In this document: piece after piece, positions 48,101 to 60,613 of the stretch
Layout: each line of letters starts with the position of its first letter
Numbering within the stretch: position 1 is the first letter of the stretch
The notes under the pieces: generated by a model
Told to the model about the DNA's origin: nothing
Seen by the model: the letters and a program-made list of their open reading frames with translations, nothing else
Database searches by the model: none
Position numbers and translations under genes: made by a program
Assembly (NCBI GenBank): GCA_015501055.1
Contig: JADNYV010000018.1
Span: 186,001-250,000, forward strand
DNA length: 64,000 nt
Origin: Mucidula mucida
Taxonomy: Eukaryota; Basidiomycota; Agaricomycetes; Agaricales; Physalacriaceae
Direction: 5' to 3'

Positions 48101-49845
48101 GGACGTCTTCAAAGACAATGAAGACGCTCGTCAACAACTCTTCCGACAGGCCGAAGAAAGGCGGGAAGCTGAAGCCCAAGCCGCTAGGGATGCACTCTTG
48201 CAGACATTGGCGACTCTGGGTGAACACGGCGCTCCGCCGCCTGCCGCGATACCTGGAGGAGGACCGTCTGACGACGGTGGCGATGATAGCGACCGCAGCT
48301 CTCTGCGTTCCAGACACTCCGACCACACAATTCCCCCCGGTCGTCCTGAGTCCATCGCCGCCAGCGTCCATGACGCAGTTGCGCGTCATTCGCAAGAGCT
48401 TCGGGAGATCGTGGATTTGGAACGTGAGGAATTGCAGCGCAGTCGGGAGGAGGCTCGCGAGGAGAACGAACGCCTCCGCCAAGCCTTGCAAGAGGAGCAT
48501 ATCGGGTCAACAGTATGAAGGACGCTCAGATTGAGGAATTGCAAGAGGAGCTAAGGCGTCTTAGAGAAGAGGTCGAGGTCGAGAAAGCACAACGCGCTGC
48601 TGACGATGCCGAACGACGCGAGCAGGACTTGGCAGAAGCCGGGAACCGACACGATGATCTCAGGAAAGACCTGTCCGAGATATTGGGCTTGATCAATCAA
48701 CAGCGCGAGGCTATGGAGGAGAAGAAGCAGATGTGCCAGGAGCGTGACGCCGGAAAGGAAGAACGCAGGATGAAGAAAGAGAATGATAAACTGTTGCATG
48801 GCGAATGGCTTCAGACTATCATGGAGAAAATGGAGGAGTGTAAAGGGGATTTGGAAAAGCTGAAGACCGAAGGTGCCTCCAAAACAGGTTAGGCTTTTTC
48901 CCTTCTCTGCAACATTTTTTCTGATGAGGGAAACCTAGATCTGGAACGAATTGTCGAACAATTGCGCCAGCAAAATGAAGAGCAACAACGCTTGCTCAAA
49001 GAACTTTCGGACAGTAAGTTTTCACCAGCTATCTGATCCCGAACCAACAATCTATGTTTAGCATGGCGTGCGGACTGTGCTCAACATCATGAAGCAACCC
49101 TTCGAACCATTGAAGAGACCGCGAATCAGCGTGTTCCGTACAACGTTCAAGGCGTAAGTCGTGGTCTCTGGCATCGTTCTCGTAGCTCTCGTACTTACAT
49201 TGTGTTTCTAGTATCTTGACGAGTTCAGCAGGGCATTAGCAACAGAAGTCCGCATTCTTCTTGGTGAAGTCGGGAAGCTTCGCGAGGAGAAACGTGGTTT
49301 GCAACAGTAAGCCACATCTGAATTCACCATATTCGCCAGTCCTGACATTTATTTCTCAGTGAAATCGGCTTCTTATTGTGCACACGCTCGAAATATGGTC
49401 CCGGTGGAGAGTTCGATGCCGATTGGAAGCCTCCCTCGCAGGGTCCTCTTGGGCCACAACAGCCTCCGCCACCACCGCCTGCACCTGAATTGCCTCCCGA
49501 GGTCCCTCCCGCACGACCGGGTTGGCGTAATGTTTCAGTACGGCGCTCAAGGAAGAAGAAAGAAGCAGCTCCGGGGCCTCCTCCATCAGAAGTCCCTCAT
49601 CTTATCGGTCCACCAGGCGGAGTCGATGCGCGTCATCAAGTGCGCTCTTGGTCTACGTGGCAACGTGAGTGTTTTGAGTTTTCTTCGAATAACATTGTCT
49701 AACAAATACACTCACAGCTGATCCCGCGAACGCCCCGACTCCGCCTTCTGTTGAACCTACGCTTCTTGTTCCTGACCAAGGCAGTCCTGGGTTGTTTGGA
49801 CCACGGTCACCAAATACATCTATTAGGGGATCTATGCGACGTTAA
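39109..49845 (+). CDS. Giant PH-domain / RS-repeat / coiled-coil protein
   Basis: One gene of about 10.7 kb and some 3,300 residues. Start at ATG 39109 (MTSQSSGPYGSATFST); end STOP 49843-49845 (NTSIRGSMRR). In order: Ser/Thr-rich N-terminus with an acidic segment (WDEEDSVDEVEATLNNLE); a PH domain coded by about 40432-40870 (IHLGTLYYLNVH, YAWQRCQALLYSHAILLSW, FWMVYHDGVERLACES, ERQRWVNRIWEAI); 2 kb of Ser/Thr/Tyr low complexity; short helical pieces near 43700 and 44290; Pro-rich parts; Arg-Ser repeats at 46180-47560; long coiled coils at about 48000-48890; a final helix (RALATEVRILLGEVGKLREE) and Pro-rich tail. A TAG interrupts the frame at 44450-44452, and one base seems missing near 43295, 47489, 47652, 47914, 47967 and 48504. 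Membrane-linked scaffold is inference from the PH domain. Confidence 0.8.
47431..47560 (+). repeat. Tandem ~33-bp coding repeat (RHSRSPTGIS units)
   Basis: Four units beginning about 47431, 47464, 47496 and 47529, each coding R-H-S-R-[ST]-P-T and mostly GIS. Between units two and three the frame moves by one because AATT replaces the AATTT seen in the first and third units. The repeat ends the longer Arg-Ser region of the giant PH-domain gene. Confidence 0.85.
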
Positions 49846-51762
49846 TCTACGATTTTTACTATCTTACGTTCTTGACACGACAACTATTGTCCCATGCATT
49901 CTGCTGATTTACTTACGCTCGTTTACATGCTTTTGCTCATCTACATGCTCTCATACGAATCACTTCATTGTATTATCTCTTGTACTAACGAAATCATCAT
50001 GTTGTTGCTACACACACGTCTGAAAGTTTCTTGAATCTGAAAGCAAAAACTGCAGATGGTGATCGGCGTATCAGCTTGATCAGAACTCCCATGGACGCAG
50101 CACTCTCCCCACCCATTCGTCTCCAACCAATTTCAGTGACTTCGATTTCGGCGCGTAGTGCGCGGAAAGGGATTGATGCCTTCTCGAAGAATATCAGTCC
50201 CGTAGTATGGCTCCGTCGTCGGCATCAAACACGGCGGTCACCCATCAGTTGAAAAATTTAAGAGATGCGTTGCAGGAAGAGAGTCATAGGAAGAAGGCGA
50301 CAAAGTAGACCGTGCGGATCCCTGGTATGTTCGCCTATCATGCTCTCACTACACTGGTTACTGACCCACCGCAGACGTTGTGTCGTCAATAGTGCAGTAT
50401 GGAATGGCCCGGTGTTAAAAGCATGGGTAGCTAGCATACCTGGATCATCGTCAATTAGCGCTTCTTTCCAAGAGCGTATGAAATAGAGGACCCACTTCAA
50501 ATACGTCTTGGACTAACTGCGACCTGTAACGCGGTGTCCTGTTACTTTCAAGGAACGCCATAAGCAACGTCGCATGGGGTATCTTTTCGTTAAGGCCTCG
50601 TTCGTCCTGCAATAAAGGACTGCATCAAAGACAGTGTTTGGACGTCCGACAAATATCGCCTTGGACCTGCTTGCTCTTGCGCTTGTTTACGTCGGCGCTC
50701 ACTCTAGATCAGTTTTGTGGCGCGGGTTTGGTGTCTTGTACGACGACTTAGACGACTTCTACGACGAGGTAACACCTAAAAATTATGCAAACAGCTCCCA
50801 CTGGGAGTACGGCCACAGGCTAGAGCGTCCAAATCAAACCTAGCTCGCAATTCTTCAATAATGCTGGTCTGTCTCCTTCATCATGAACCGGAGTCTTCAG
50901 TAACCACTGTTTCATTAGAACACCATATGTCCACTATTAGTTCACGTTGAAGAGGATGTACCATCAAATTATTGAAAAGATCGCTGTCGTTGCAAAAGTT
51001 CAGGTGCTCAGAAAGGCAACTCTTTCGAAGCTACAACGGAACATATGCCTGAAGTCTCAAACACAGGTAGAAGTAGGTTTATGACATATTCCCATCCGTT
51101 CGAGCCTGACGGTAGTCTAGCGCGTTGGTGTATCGGTCGGTATTCAAAGGCCACAGAGTTACAGACTGAAGGAATGCGAGAGGTTCGTCGAGTCAAACAA
51201 CATGCCAACACGAAGGTTTTCCAGCAGGAGATATTTGAGCCCGACGCAGCGATAATTTAGAACCAGACGGAGGAGCATATGTGAGTACTTTAGAATGCCC
51301 AGACCGTATTACTGAGATCACTTGTGTCATTCTCAGAAAAGCTTGAAATCGCCAATGGTCAATTCAATGATCTTCTACGAACCACTGCTTCAGTATGAGT
51401 CTCGTTTACTCGTGCGGGAGTCGCTCATGTTGGAAGATATTTGGAGTAATATACCCCACTACGATAGTCAAAGGACAAGACAATTACAAGCACTACATGT
51501 ACTATTTAGAGTATCTCGTGTATTCTCCACGAGACGCGCTGTAGGCGGGCCGAAAGTGCCGACATCTTTTCACTTCAATGAAGAAATCGCCAAGCTCGCT
51601 AACATTCGAAAACGAATCGCCTAGAAACATGGCTGCAGGGGCACTGACTCTAGGCTACGGATTTCACCAGTGTTTGGGAGATCGCGCAATATGTTCTAAT
51701 CGGCTGAAAACCTATGACCTTGGAGTCACCAGGCCCTGCTTAGACGTCCTCTATCGCCTACC
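49846..51762 (+). pseudogene. Eroded coding remnants, one resembling a P450 heme loop
   Basis: About 1.9 kb with short open pieces but no intact gene. Near 50210-50310 a frame reads THQLKNLRDALQEESHRKK; near 51570-51610 another reads FNEEIAKLANIRKRIA; near 51640-51690 a third reads LTLGYGFHQCLGD, which fits the P450-type heme-thiolate pattern [FL]GxGxxxCxG. Stops and frame changes separate them. It may be the remnant of an oxygenase gene, or of more than one gene; identity is not secure. Bounds are approximate. Confidence 0.3.
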
Positions 51763-53226
51763 ATGGACGCGAATTTCACTGCAGTTCCCATTCTTGATTA
51801 TTCTCTCGCCTTATCGCCCTCGACGAAACCATTGTTCATCGAGCAACTGCGTAATGCTGCTATCAATGTCGGCTTTCTCTATCTCTCAAACACACCAGTC
51901 GATGGCAATCTTACTGAGGAGCTCATCAACTTCATACCCAAGACGTTCGGTCTGCCCCAGGAAGAAAAGGAGAAGATACGCATGCGCAATTCACCCCACT
52001 TCCTTGGTTATTCGAAGTTCGGCGCAGAATTGACGAAGGGTAAGGTGGATATGCGGGAGCAATTTGACATTGCGACCAAACACGAATGTCGATGGAAGGA
52101 AGGGGACCCGGATTATAAGCGTCTATGGGGACCATCGCAGGTATATACCTATCTCGAATGTTGTCTGCAACAATTGACGTTGGCGCCAGTGGCCGGATGA
52201 GGCTCTATTCCGGATTTCGCAGTACCCTCGAGCAGTACCTGGAACAGGTTCATGCTTTGGCTGACTCATTTGTTACTGTCCTTTCTGAAGCTATTGGACT
52301 GGGTCCGGATGGGCTGTCCAAGTTCTACGACACACCGGAACTCATGCAACATCGGAGCAAGATCGTGCAGTATCCTGTGGTCAATGAGCGTTCACCGTCC
52401 AATCAGGGTGTTGGGCCTCACTATGATGCCGGATTTGTCACAATCGTGCGCTTCCCCCTTTCTTTGGTGTCTTTGATGCAGGATCAATGGATTGTGTAGC
52501 TTCTTCAAGCCTCACCACATGAAGGTCTCCAGGTGCAGAATCTAAGGGGTGAATGGATTGATGCTAAACCGATTCCTGGGACGTTTGTCGTAAGTTTCTG
52601 ATGGGCTACAACGATATGAGAAGGCTGATGAGGCATGTCCAGGTGAATTTTGGGCGGGGTACGTTATGTAACTCATTGTCTAGCTTGCATGATACTTACT
52701 GCCCATAAAAGCTTTGGAGTTTGCTACGCAGGGCATCGTGCGTGCGACGTCGCATCGCGTTCTTTCGCCCCCGCTAGGCTCTACAAGTCCTCGCTATTCG
52801 GTGCCTTTCTTCCATAATATTGGCCTGGATGTTCGTGTATCGGACAAACATATCAGCTGGAATGTACGCGTCCAAATCATGGATTCATCAATACGTGACT
52901 AATATCGTGAATTGCTAGTCCCCAGCCAAATACTCGCTCTGCGTGACAAGAGAGGCCAGATTGCGGACACTGATTGTAGGTTCAGCTATCAGTATTCACC
53001 GAAGCGTTCTAAAGTTCGCAGCTGTCAACTTTAGTGAGTTTGGGACGGAGCCGTATGGTTATGTAAATCTCGTTGGAAGAGTCAAGTGCGTAATCTGTGG
53101 TTTCGAACCAGAACGAACGCCAATGTTCTTTTTAGGAGTCATCCAGACGTCGCAGAGCAACATTACCACAATCTGTTCAAGCGATATTTCCCAGAGGGAC
53201 TTCCTGAACACGGTAGTGCATACTAG
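51763..53226 (+). CDS. 2-oxoglutarate/Fe(II)-dependent oxygenase (isopenicillin N synthase-like fold)
   Basis: Start at ATG 51763 (MDANFTAVPILDYSLALS). The N-terminal DIOX_N-type domain shows EQLRNAAINVGFLYLSN and FGLPQEEKEKIRMRN, then FLGYSKFGAELTKGK and REQFDIATK. The jelly-roll core has the first Fe ligands H-x-D in GPHYDAGFVTI, the distal His in ATSHRVLSPP, and the 2OG-binding R-x-S in RYSVPFFHNIG. The C-terminus reads NFSEFGTEPYGYVNLVGRVK, then SHPDVAEQHYHNLFKRYFP, stop TAG 53224-53226. About 350 residues with six or so introns. Single bases seem missing at 52208-52209, 52215-52217 and 52920-52923, each in a short homopolymer. Substrate unknown; in fungi this family spans secondary metabolism and detoxification. 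Confidence 0.87.
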
Positions 53227-56039
53227 GCATCGTAGATTACTGGCGCATGAGTCCCAACAACAAATTACTGTCTATGAATATATCAAGATGGCGACAGCAT
53301 GATGAAGCTCAGATACATCGTGAGTTCCGCGAGTGTAGCGATATGCAGACGCGAACTATAGATAGAAAAGCTTCGATCCAGGTATCATCTACCCTTCGTC
53401 TGGAAGAGCAAGTCGGGAGGAAGAAAGGAGATCTGCCACTGTGCCAACCAATCCTGTTCAGGCTTTGAAGATCGAGCAGACAAGACGATTCATGGAAGGC
53501 TTTACACGTTCCCTGTCAATACCTGGATCAATCAGATACTGAGCGAGGCTCAGATTGAATGGTAGACTAAAGTTTGGACTCACAGAGGTGGTGCTGAGGT
53601 GGCTTTTACTTGACTTGTGGATACTAGTAAAGATAGATAAGCGTAGCAGAAGGAATGCTCGAAAGGTGCAAAGGCGCGCGCTCGGCGCTCCTAGTAAAAG
53701 AAGCCAAGCGTGGGAAACGATGATCGTTAAAATTGAGTGAGAGAAAGAAGAGCGCTCATAGTAAGCGGGATGACGGGACCAACGTGAACATATGTGGCGT
53801 GGGGTTCCCCGTTGATGCTGGCCTCTTCCCATAGGCTATATGCGCAATTGATTTCTACACTTTCACGCTATAGTTTCATTACCGACGCGTCAGATGAAGC
53901 CCGAAGACCGAGACCTACCAACGGAGATGTGGCGTCGTTATTTATGTTACTGGGCGTTGACAAACACGCCCTGTCCGCGCCATTCGCGCAAGCAAGGGCT
54001 GCTTGTTCAGTTGATCAAACGATTTCTCACAGCTCCCATCATCCTGAGCGCCCAACGTAGCGGACGATGCCACCATAAAAGGCCTTTCCTAAGGCAGGCA
54101 AATCCTCTCGGTCCGAAGAAGTCTTGCTGCGACGGCAACGTTAACAACGACGGTACGCTTACCTCGGAGAGTTCCCGGAGGTTTATGTCCTTCCTCGAAG
54201 GAACGATGTACAAATAGAGAGTTGATCCGAATCATGTCGTGAACAAGGCCCCATGATGAAAACCTCTAAATCTGGCAACGAAATTCTGAGGGCTGTTGGA
54301 TACTCTTAAGCACAAAGCAGTTCGCTACAGCCATATCATCGGCAAGTTGCATGACAGTGTCCGCAGGTAACATAAGTCGCCAGCTTTTCCTGGAGTATTA
54401 GCCTTCTTCAAAGCCGACAGATAAGGAACTCCTCTAATAACGGAGCCTGTAGAAATGTACCAGTCTAGTGGCGTTGGTGCGATCTGACTCGGATTCATTG
54501 ATCGCTCATTTCTAATGCAGTAAAGGGAGGCCTAGGCTCATTTGAGGCTGGAGCTTATAGCGCTATTCAATGCTCAACGCCTCGCTAGGTCGAAAAGTTA
54601 TTTGCCGGCCCGTCGACACGAAACACCAACACTTACAGACAAAATCAAAGCTCGATTGCGATCATGGGAAACAAACCATTAAACGTAAAAGAGAAGTAGT
54701 ATGCTGTCGCTTAGGTAGCTCGTGGGTACGAAGGTCGAGTACAAACCGGCAGTTCGCCTTGAGGAGAATCCGTGGACACAAAGCACAGTATGCAAGGTGT
54801 CCAGAGTAGACCGCGGAGCAGGTGTACCAGGGTGCTAGTCCTCTGTAAGTAGTGATAACCGCTGAAGAGACCGCTCCGGAACAGAGATGAAGCTGATGGC
54901 GTCTTACGAGGACTCGTCCCTTTAATTGTGATGATGTTGATGATGATCAAGTATCTCCTTGGTCTATTCACGGACGGTTTCCGAGTGGTCTCCGTTGGGT
55001 TTCCGTCGCACACCTTGCGGTGTATTTCGAGCGTGTGAAGAAGCGTCGATATCAGGTATACTTAACCTGGTGTGTGTGCCTTTTGCGATTGTGAGTCCGA
55101 TTCAGCCAGTAGTGGGCAAGGTCCAGAGCAGCCAATCATCAAAGAATGGCTTAGAGGAGTATGGCCAGATTCAGAGTGGATAGAGTTCCTAAAAGGCGAC
55201 TCAGTACAGATGCAGCTGAAGCGGCGGGCGGACTACAGACCTAAACAACAGCAGAGATTGCTAGCCACATTGTGAGCAAAGTTGTATCGATGACGGCGAG
55301 ATTGATGATAAGTTCACAGATACAGTGTCGAAGACAGGTAAATCCTTGAGGGATGGCGCCAACCACGAGCAACCCCAAGGACAAACTCTATCTCAACGCG
55401 TCTGAATTGCCCCGGGCCCACAGAGGCGTCTCAGTGGAACTGACGAGGCCCACTAGATCCTCCGTCAACGATAGTAGAACATGGTGCTATACAAGCGTTG
55501 CGGGAAAAGTCGAGAAGAAGGCACAAAGAGTCCAGGGATTTACCGCGTCTGTGGGTTTTAGCTAACCTCAAAGGAGAATGTTTGTTGTAGCTTCTCCGGG
55601 TCAGAAAGAATTAGTTTGGAAAGAGTAGCAAGCGACAGGCAAGCGACGGCAGTCTAATGAATGGGTATCAGTCAGGTATCAGTTGATCGGGGACTTTTGG
55701 AAGAACGAACCGCATTTTACGGCGTCAAAGGTTCGGTTTGGTTGGAACCTGATATGCTTTAGGAAGTGTCCCACGTTTAACTTGATACTCCATGGCATGC
55801 CTCGCTCTTAATGGGAGGGCCATGACGGTCATCGTTGACAAGTCGAGGACGACTGGCAGAATTTGGAGGGAAACATGTAAAGCAGGCTGGGAGCGAGCGT
55901 TTCCCTGAGCCAACCAGGGCGAGAAGGCACCGTGTGCAACTCACAGGCAGCTATTCCAAAATAGGTCATTTCATCGACGCTTCATTCTTAATTAACCGAC
56001 CTCTTCACCCAACTTGTCGCTCGCCCATCACCATCTCCC
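53227..56039. other. Gene-poor stretch of 2.8 kb
   Basis: No gene can be supported. Open frames are short, disagree between strands, and show no domain or consistent splice pattern. Two plus-strand pieces, about 55072-55275 and 55353-55565, are the most coding-like but unrecognised. No inverted terminal repeats, reverse transcriptase or transposase motifs were noticed. The last 200 bp should contain the promoter of the Zn2Cys6 gene. Confidence 0.4.
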
Positions 56040-59000
56040 ATGGATTCTGAGTCGTCCCAGAACCCTCCATCGTCGTCCGCGACGTCGGCGGCGCCGTGAG
56101 TCACCCGGCTGCGCGCTGCTTGTTGTATTAACAATATCTCAGTCAGGTCCGCTCTCGTATCACCGTGGTGTGCGCAGAGGTGCTTTGTCGTCTATCATTC
56201 ACGCTTATGTCGTTGGCTCATGCCCGCCTTTCAGTGCAAACGCCTTAAATTAAAATGCGACCGTAGGAACCCGTGTGGGAGCTGCGTCAAACGTGATACA
56301 ACCGCGAGATGCATATATTCGCCAGCTGCTGCAGAGAAAGTGTACGTTGTATGCATACAGGTCCTAACATTCTATTTCATGTACTTTCAGGGATCTACAT
56401 TCCTTGAACAATCGCCTTATACAGGTAGAAACGCTCTTGGCCCAATTAACGTCTGGCCAGTTCACTTCCTCTTTCCCCGCTTCAAATTCATGGCCACCTC
56501 CGCCCCCATCCCATGGCGCCATACAAGCATCCACTTCGGCTTCCTCGTCCTCGAGCACTGTACAACCACCGCCGGCGCCCATGCCATACACATCTCTCGC
56601 TATTCCGTTAGACGACGTCGCCCACATATGGCTGGACCACCTCGACATTACGACTCGCATTTCACTTGAACAATCCACTTCCATAATAGGGGACTCATCG
56701 TCGACAAACGGCGTCAAAGTCGAGGCTTCTACTGCGTTTTCTCCTGACATGACATCACATGACATTTCCTCTTCGAACCTGCCCGAAGTCTCGCTTCCTT
56801 CTCGCAGCACAAAACCTCTTCCACCCACGACTATCTATTACCTTTCTAACTCGCGAACACAAAACATGGCTAATTTGCCGTTTCCCGACCACCCTCCATC
56901 TCTTGCAGAGTCGCAAACATCAGCCTTGAGGCCAACCGTCACTCGGGCGTTGTTGGACCTCCTTCCGCCATATATGACCTCTACACCAGAGCCTCATGCG
57001 TTTCAATCATTGCTCTCACTCGCCGAGCAGTCGACTTATCACAGTTATCCGTCCATCAACTGGAAACAGTTTCGTGCGCGCGCCTCTCGTATGATGGCCA
57101 CCTCTTTCAGAACGACCCCGTTTTCCCAATCTCTATATCCCGAACATTCGAAGGGTCACGACCGTGATCAAGACAAAACGAAGAATCGTAATCGCAGGGA
57201 CACAGAAGCGCGGGATCCGTATCCTATGTCACGTACTGGTAATCCGTTACCGCCATTTACTCCGTCGGTGGCTCTGCCTGCTCAGGATGGTTCGGATCCT
57301 TGTGTCAAGGTAGAAGGTGTTCCCTTCTTTGGTGCGGTTTGCGCCGCATTAGCGTTAGGTGTCCTGGAATCTTCACGCGATACGGCCAGTTCTTCTGGAG
57401 ATGCGATGCTTGTTGACTCGTATCCTCCTTCTGGCAGTTCAGCACGGGGGGCTTCTTCGGGCACGTATCTGGATGCGGAGTACTGGTATCGCCTCAGTGT
57501 CCAGGCACTAGGCGAGTACGAGCGTGGTTTGACTTTGAGCGTCAAGACCAAGACTAAGACCGTCGAAGAGTATGGTTTGGATTACTTGGTTGCCTGTATC
57601 TTCCAGGTAATTTTCTTGGTCAAGGGTGGCTTGGGGCCTGTCTCGCTCGAGTCCACTGATACCTACGTTGGTAACTCAGCTGACGGTGGGAGTGGAAACA
57701 AACGGAGGAGAGACAAGGATCGCGACAGACCTAATGACAGGGCCCGTCACTTTAATGGCGTTGCTGCTGTTGTATTCCCTCTGGTAAATTTCTGAAACTC
57801 GGCTCCGGGTAGTATTCTCACATCCTAATGATAGGTGGGCAAAATGGTCAACATCGCCAGAAAAATGGGCTTGGGAAAGGATCCCCACGAAATCCCTCTC
57901 CTCCCCATTGATGCTTCTGGATCGGCGAAGAAGTCCAAGAACAGATCCGAGGTGGCGGCTTCTCAGACCAGGGCAATCTCGAATCTGTTTGACGCCGAGA
58001 TGAGAAGACGTGTTTGGTGGGACGTTCTCTATTATGACGTGTATGGCGACGTTCTCTGTCTTTGCGTCTACTGACTGACACTTCTATCGCGGACAGCTTT
58101 GTTTCTGACGCTTTGGGTCACGAACCACTCATTAACGACGATTTCAACACAAAGATGCCGGTCGGCGATGTTGATGAGAAAGTTTTCTCATCCGTGTCTA
58201 CCAGGATTCCCATTCCGCATGACTTGGAATCAGGATCAAGTTACAGTCGGGATTCCTTTCAATATTTCCGGGTCAAATGCAGGTATGTCGGTTAGCAAAA
58301 TTGTTTCTACAAGCATCGATTGTTTTAGACTGGCCCTTCTTGTCCGTACCATTCAACGGCGTATGTGTGCGTCCGAACTGAGCACGACCTTGTTCAACTA
58401 CGGCAACGCGACCTCTTGTACATCCAAGAACGGCTATGGCTATAGCATTGATCAAGCTGCTTCAATGGAGGCAGAGGTTACCAGATGGCTCGATGATCTC
58501 CCCGCATGCTATCGTCTTGAGAAATCGACGACCGAGCTGACCGTGGATCCCATTTTGGCCTCCCAGCGTTGCGAAGTAGCCATCACCGCCCAACGTCTGA
58601 TCTTGAAGGTGTATATGCCCTTCCTGCGGAAGCATGCAACTGTCTCCGAAACAGTGCCCGCTCCTCATCAGGCGACCTGTGGTTCGGTCAATGCTGCGCA
58701 CCTCATCATTCGTGCCTGTAGTATACTGAACACCGTATGGAAAGGTCACGGTCGAGAAAATATGCCCTCGGCCTCAGCGTTATCCCCGGCTATGTTCGAC
58801 TTCTATCCCGTCACTCGAATTTTGTTCGACGCTGCAGTCGTGTGCGCCCATGCATCGATCAAACAGACCATGCCGATGATGGCCACTCCTGCAGAGGAGG
58901 CGCTCGACTTAGCCTTAGACGTACTTCAGGATTTACGTTATTTGAAGAAGCTTGGCGGTGCCTACGGGATGGGGTCTGGGCACGCTGTCATTGTGGGAGA

Positions 59001-60294
59001 CGCTCTAAAGCTCTTGAGCGAGTTGAAGGCTCAGGCCGTCGCTGCTCGGGGTGCGATGGGCCCCTCACTGAAGCGAAAGCATATCGAGGTTGACGACCAA
59101 GGAGACGGCGACGAACCAGAGGAAGAGGATCACCATTTGGAGTATTCTACTCCTGACGACAGGGAGATGCGATCCCCGCCGCCAGTGTTCAACGATTTAC
59201 TCCCGCCGCCTTCAAGGTCTGACCCTTCAATGACGCCCACCTCACAATCGCCTCTTTCAGCGTTCCGTATTGATCAGCCTCTCCCAAGATACGCCAATCA
59301 AACTCACGGCAAGGACGAGAAGTCTAAAAAGAAGAAACCGCAGGCGTATCCTGCCGTTGGAATTCGTGTTAGAACTGGGAAAGAAGGCTCGTCTCTGTCG
59401 CGGCGACGCCTTTCGCCACCGAGTCCGACTTTGAATGATCACTCTCATACAAACGCTGCATCGTCCGATTCGCCCATGAATGGTTCGCCCCAGCAGTACA
59501 GTTCACCGCCTGCCCCTCCGATGCAAAACCATCACCAAGCCGCACCTTCACCATTACACGTGTCTATCATCGACTCCGAAAGATATCGTTCACGCTCTTC
59601 TTCTCTTTCCCAAGCTCAGGATTCCAATCCGTTCCCTCGCCGAGACTCTGAACCGTCTTATCCGCCATTTCCTTCATCTAACAGTCCTTGTCCTGATATT
59701 CCACGCCGGTACACTGTGGGGAATTATCAGCCTCCGATTTCCCAAGCTGCCTCCGTACAACCACAGTCTCAGGGGGCCTACGGAGTGGCATCGTCGCAGT
59801 CGGCCGTGATATATGACCGCGCAGGCTCATATGACTCTCAGCGTGGCGGTTATGCAGCGTCGTCCACTGAAGCATATGTCCCTGCACAGAGTCCGTATCT
59901 ACCGTCGAATAGTCCCTATGGGGCGAACAGTGGACCCCTCTCCACAGCTAGTTCGCCGTATACGACTTCGAGCACGAACACAACTCCTTCGTATCCTAGC
60001 CCTCAGATACCGACCGTGCCTATTGCGCCCGCGGGCCAGCCGTATTATCCCTACGAGTCGTCGGGGCCTGCCGTTTCACAGGCCTACCAAAACCCATTCT
60101 CCAATGGCGGAAGTGGCTCGTACTCGCAGGAGTCGATGTCCGACGTAAAGCCAAGTGTTGACGTCGAGCGATATCCGACACAGGCTCCCATCTATCAGTC
60201 TCAACAGTCGCAGACCCAGTGGCAGAGCCAACCACCACAGCAGCAGCAATACTGGCAGGATTCTTCAACAGGAAACTATTATTCAGGTCACTAA
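56040..60294 (+). CDS. Zn(II)2Cys6 transcription factor with fungal-specific domain
   Basis: Nuclear DNA-binding regulator, about 1,280 residues. ATG 56040 (MDSESSQNPPSSSATS). Exons 56040-56095, 56143-56179 and 56235-56339 build the zinc cluster: CAE then CKRLKLKCDRRNPCGSC and VKRDTTARC, spacing C-x2-C-x6-C-x5-C-x2-C-x8-C. A linker helix follows (LNNRLIQVETLLAQL). The fungal-specific domain spans about 56930-59040: FFGAVCAALALGVLE, YWYRLSVQALGEYE, LDYLVACIFQVIFLV, VNIARKMGLGKDP, AEMRRRVWWDVLYYDV, ALGHEPLINDDF, then helices to LKLLSELKAQAVAARG. The C-terminal 400 residues are Ser/Pro/Gln/Tyr-rich, ending SGH before TAA 60292-60294. The joint of exons 3 and 4 (56339/56391) is out of phase, so one junction base may be wrong. 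Target genes unknown. Confidence 0.93.
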
Positions 60295-60613
60295 ACAACA
60301 GAATGATTACCGTGTATGCATCTATCTCTGAAATAGCTGGATTATTTATTTCGCATCTTTCCTTTCCATCTGTACTTTTCTCATAACGATACCCGTTGTT
60401 ACGCATGTTACGATGATCTGTATTCTTAGAGTTTCTATCTTACTGTTCAACTTGAATATGATCTCTGTATCGTTCCCTCTTGAATAAGTGGGCAAAAACA
60501 TGTGCTGAAGCCTGACATGGTATAATATAATAATCATTAGGTGGTCGCGTCACCCACGTGATCAACGCGCTCCTTTACCTCAACCGCGACAAGCAACACA
60601 CCGAAGGGCGACG
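60295..60613. other. Intergenic region before condensin
   Basis: About 320 bp, AT-rich in its first 200 bp (3' flank of the Zn2Cys6 gene), then GC-richer sequence that should carry the condensin promoter. No TATA box is evident. Confidence 0.4.

Noticed and set aside
47489..48506. Programmed ribosomal frameshifting
   Set aside because: Too many sites, no slippery heptamers or downstream structures noticed, and similar breaks occur in unrelated genes. Missing bases are simpler.
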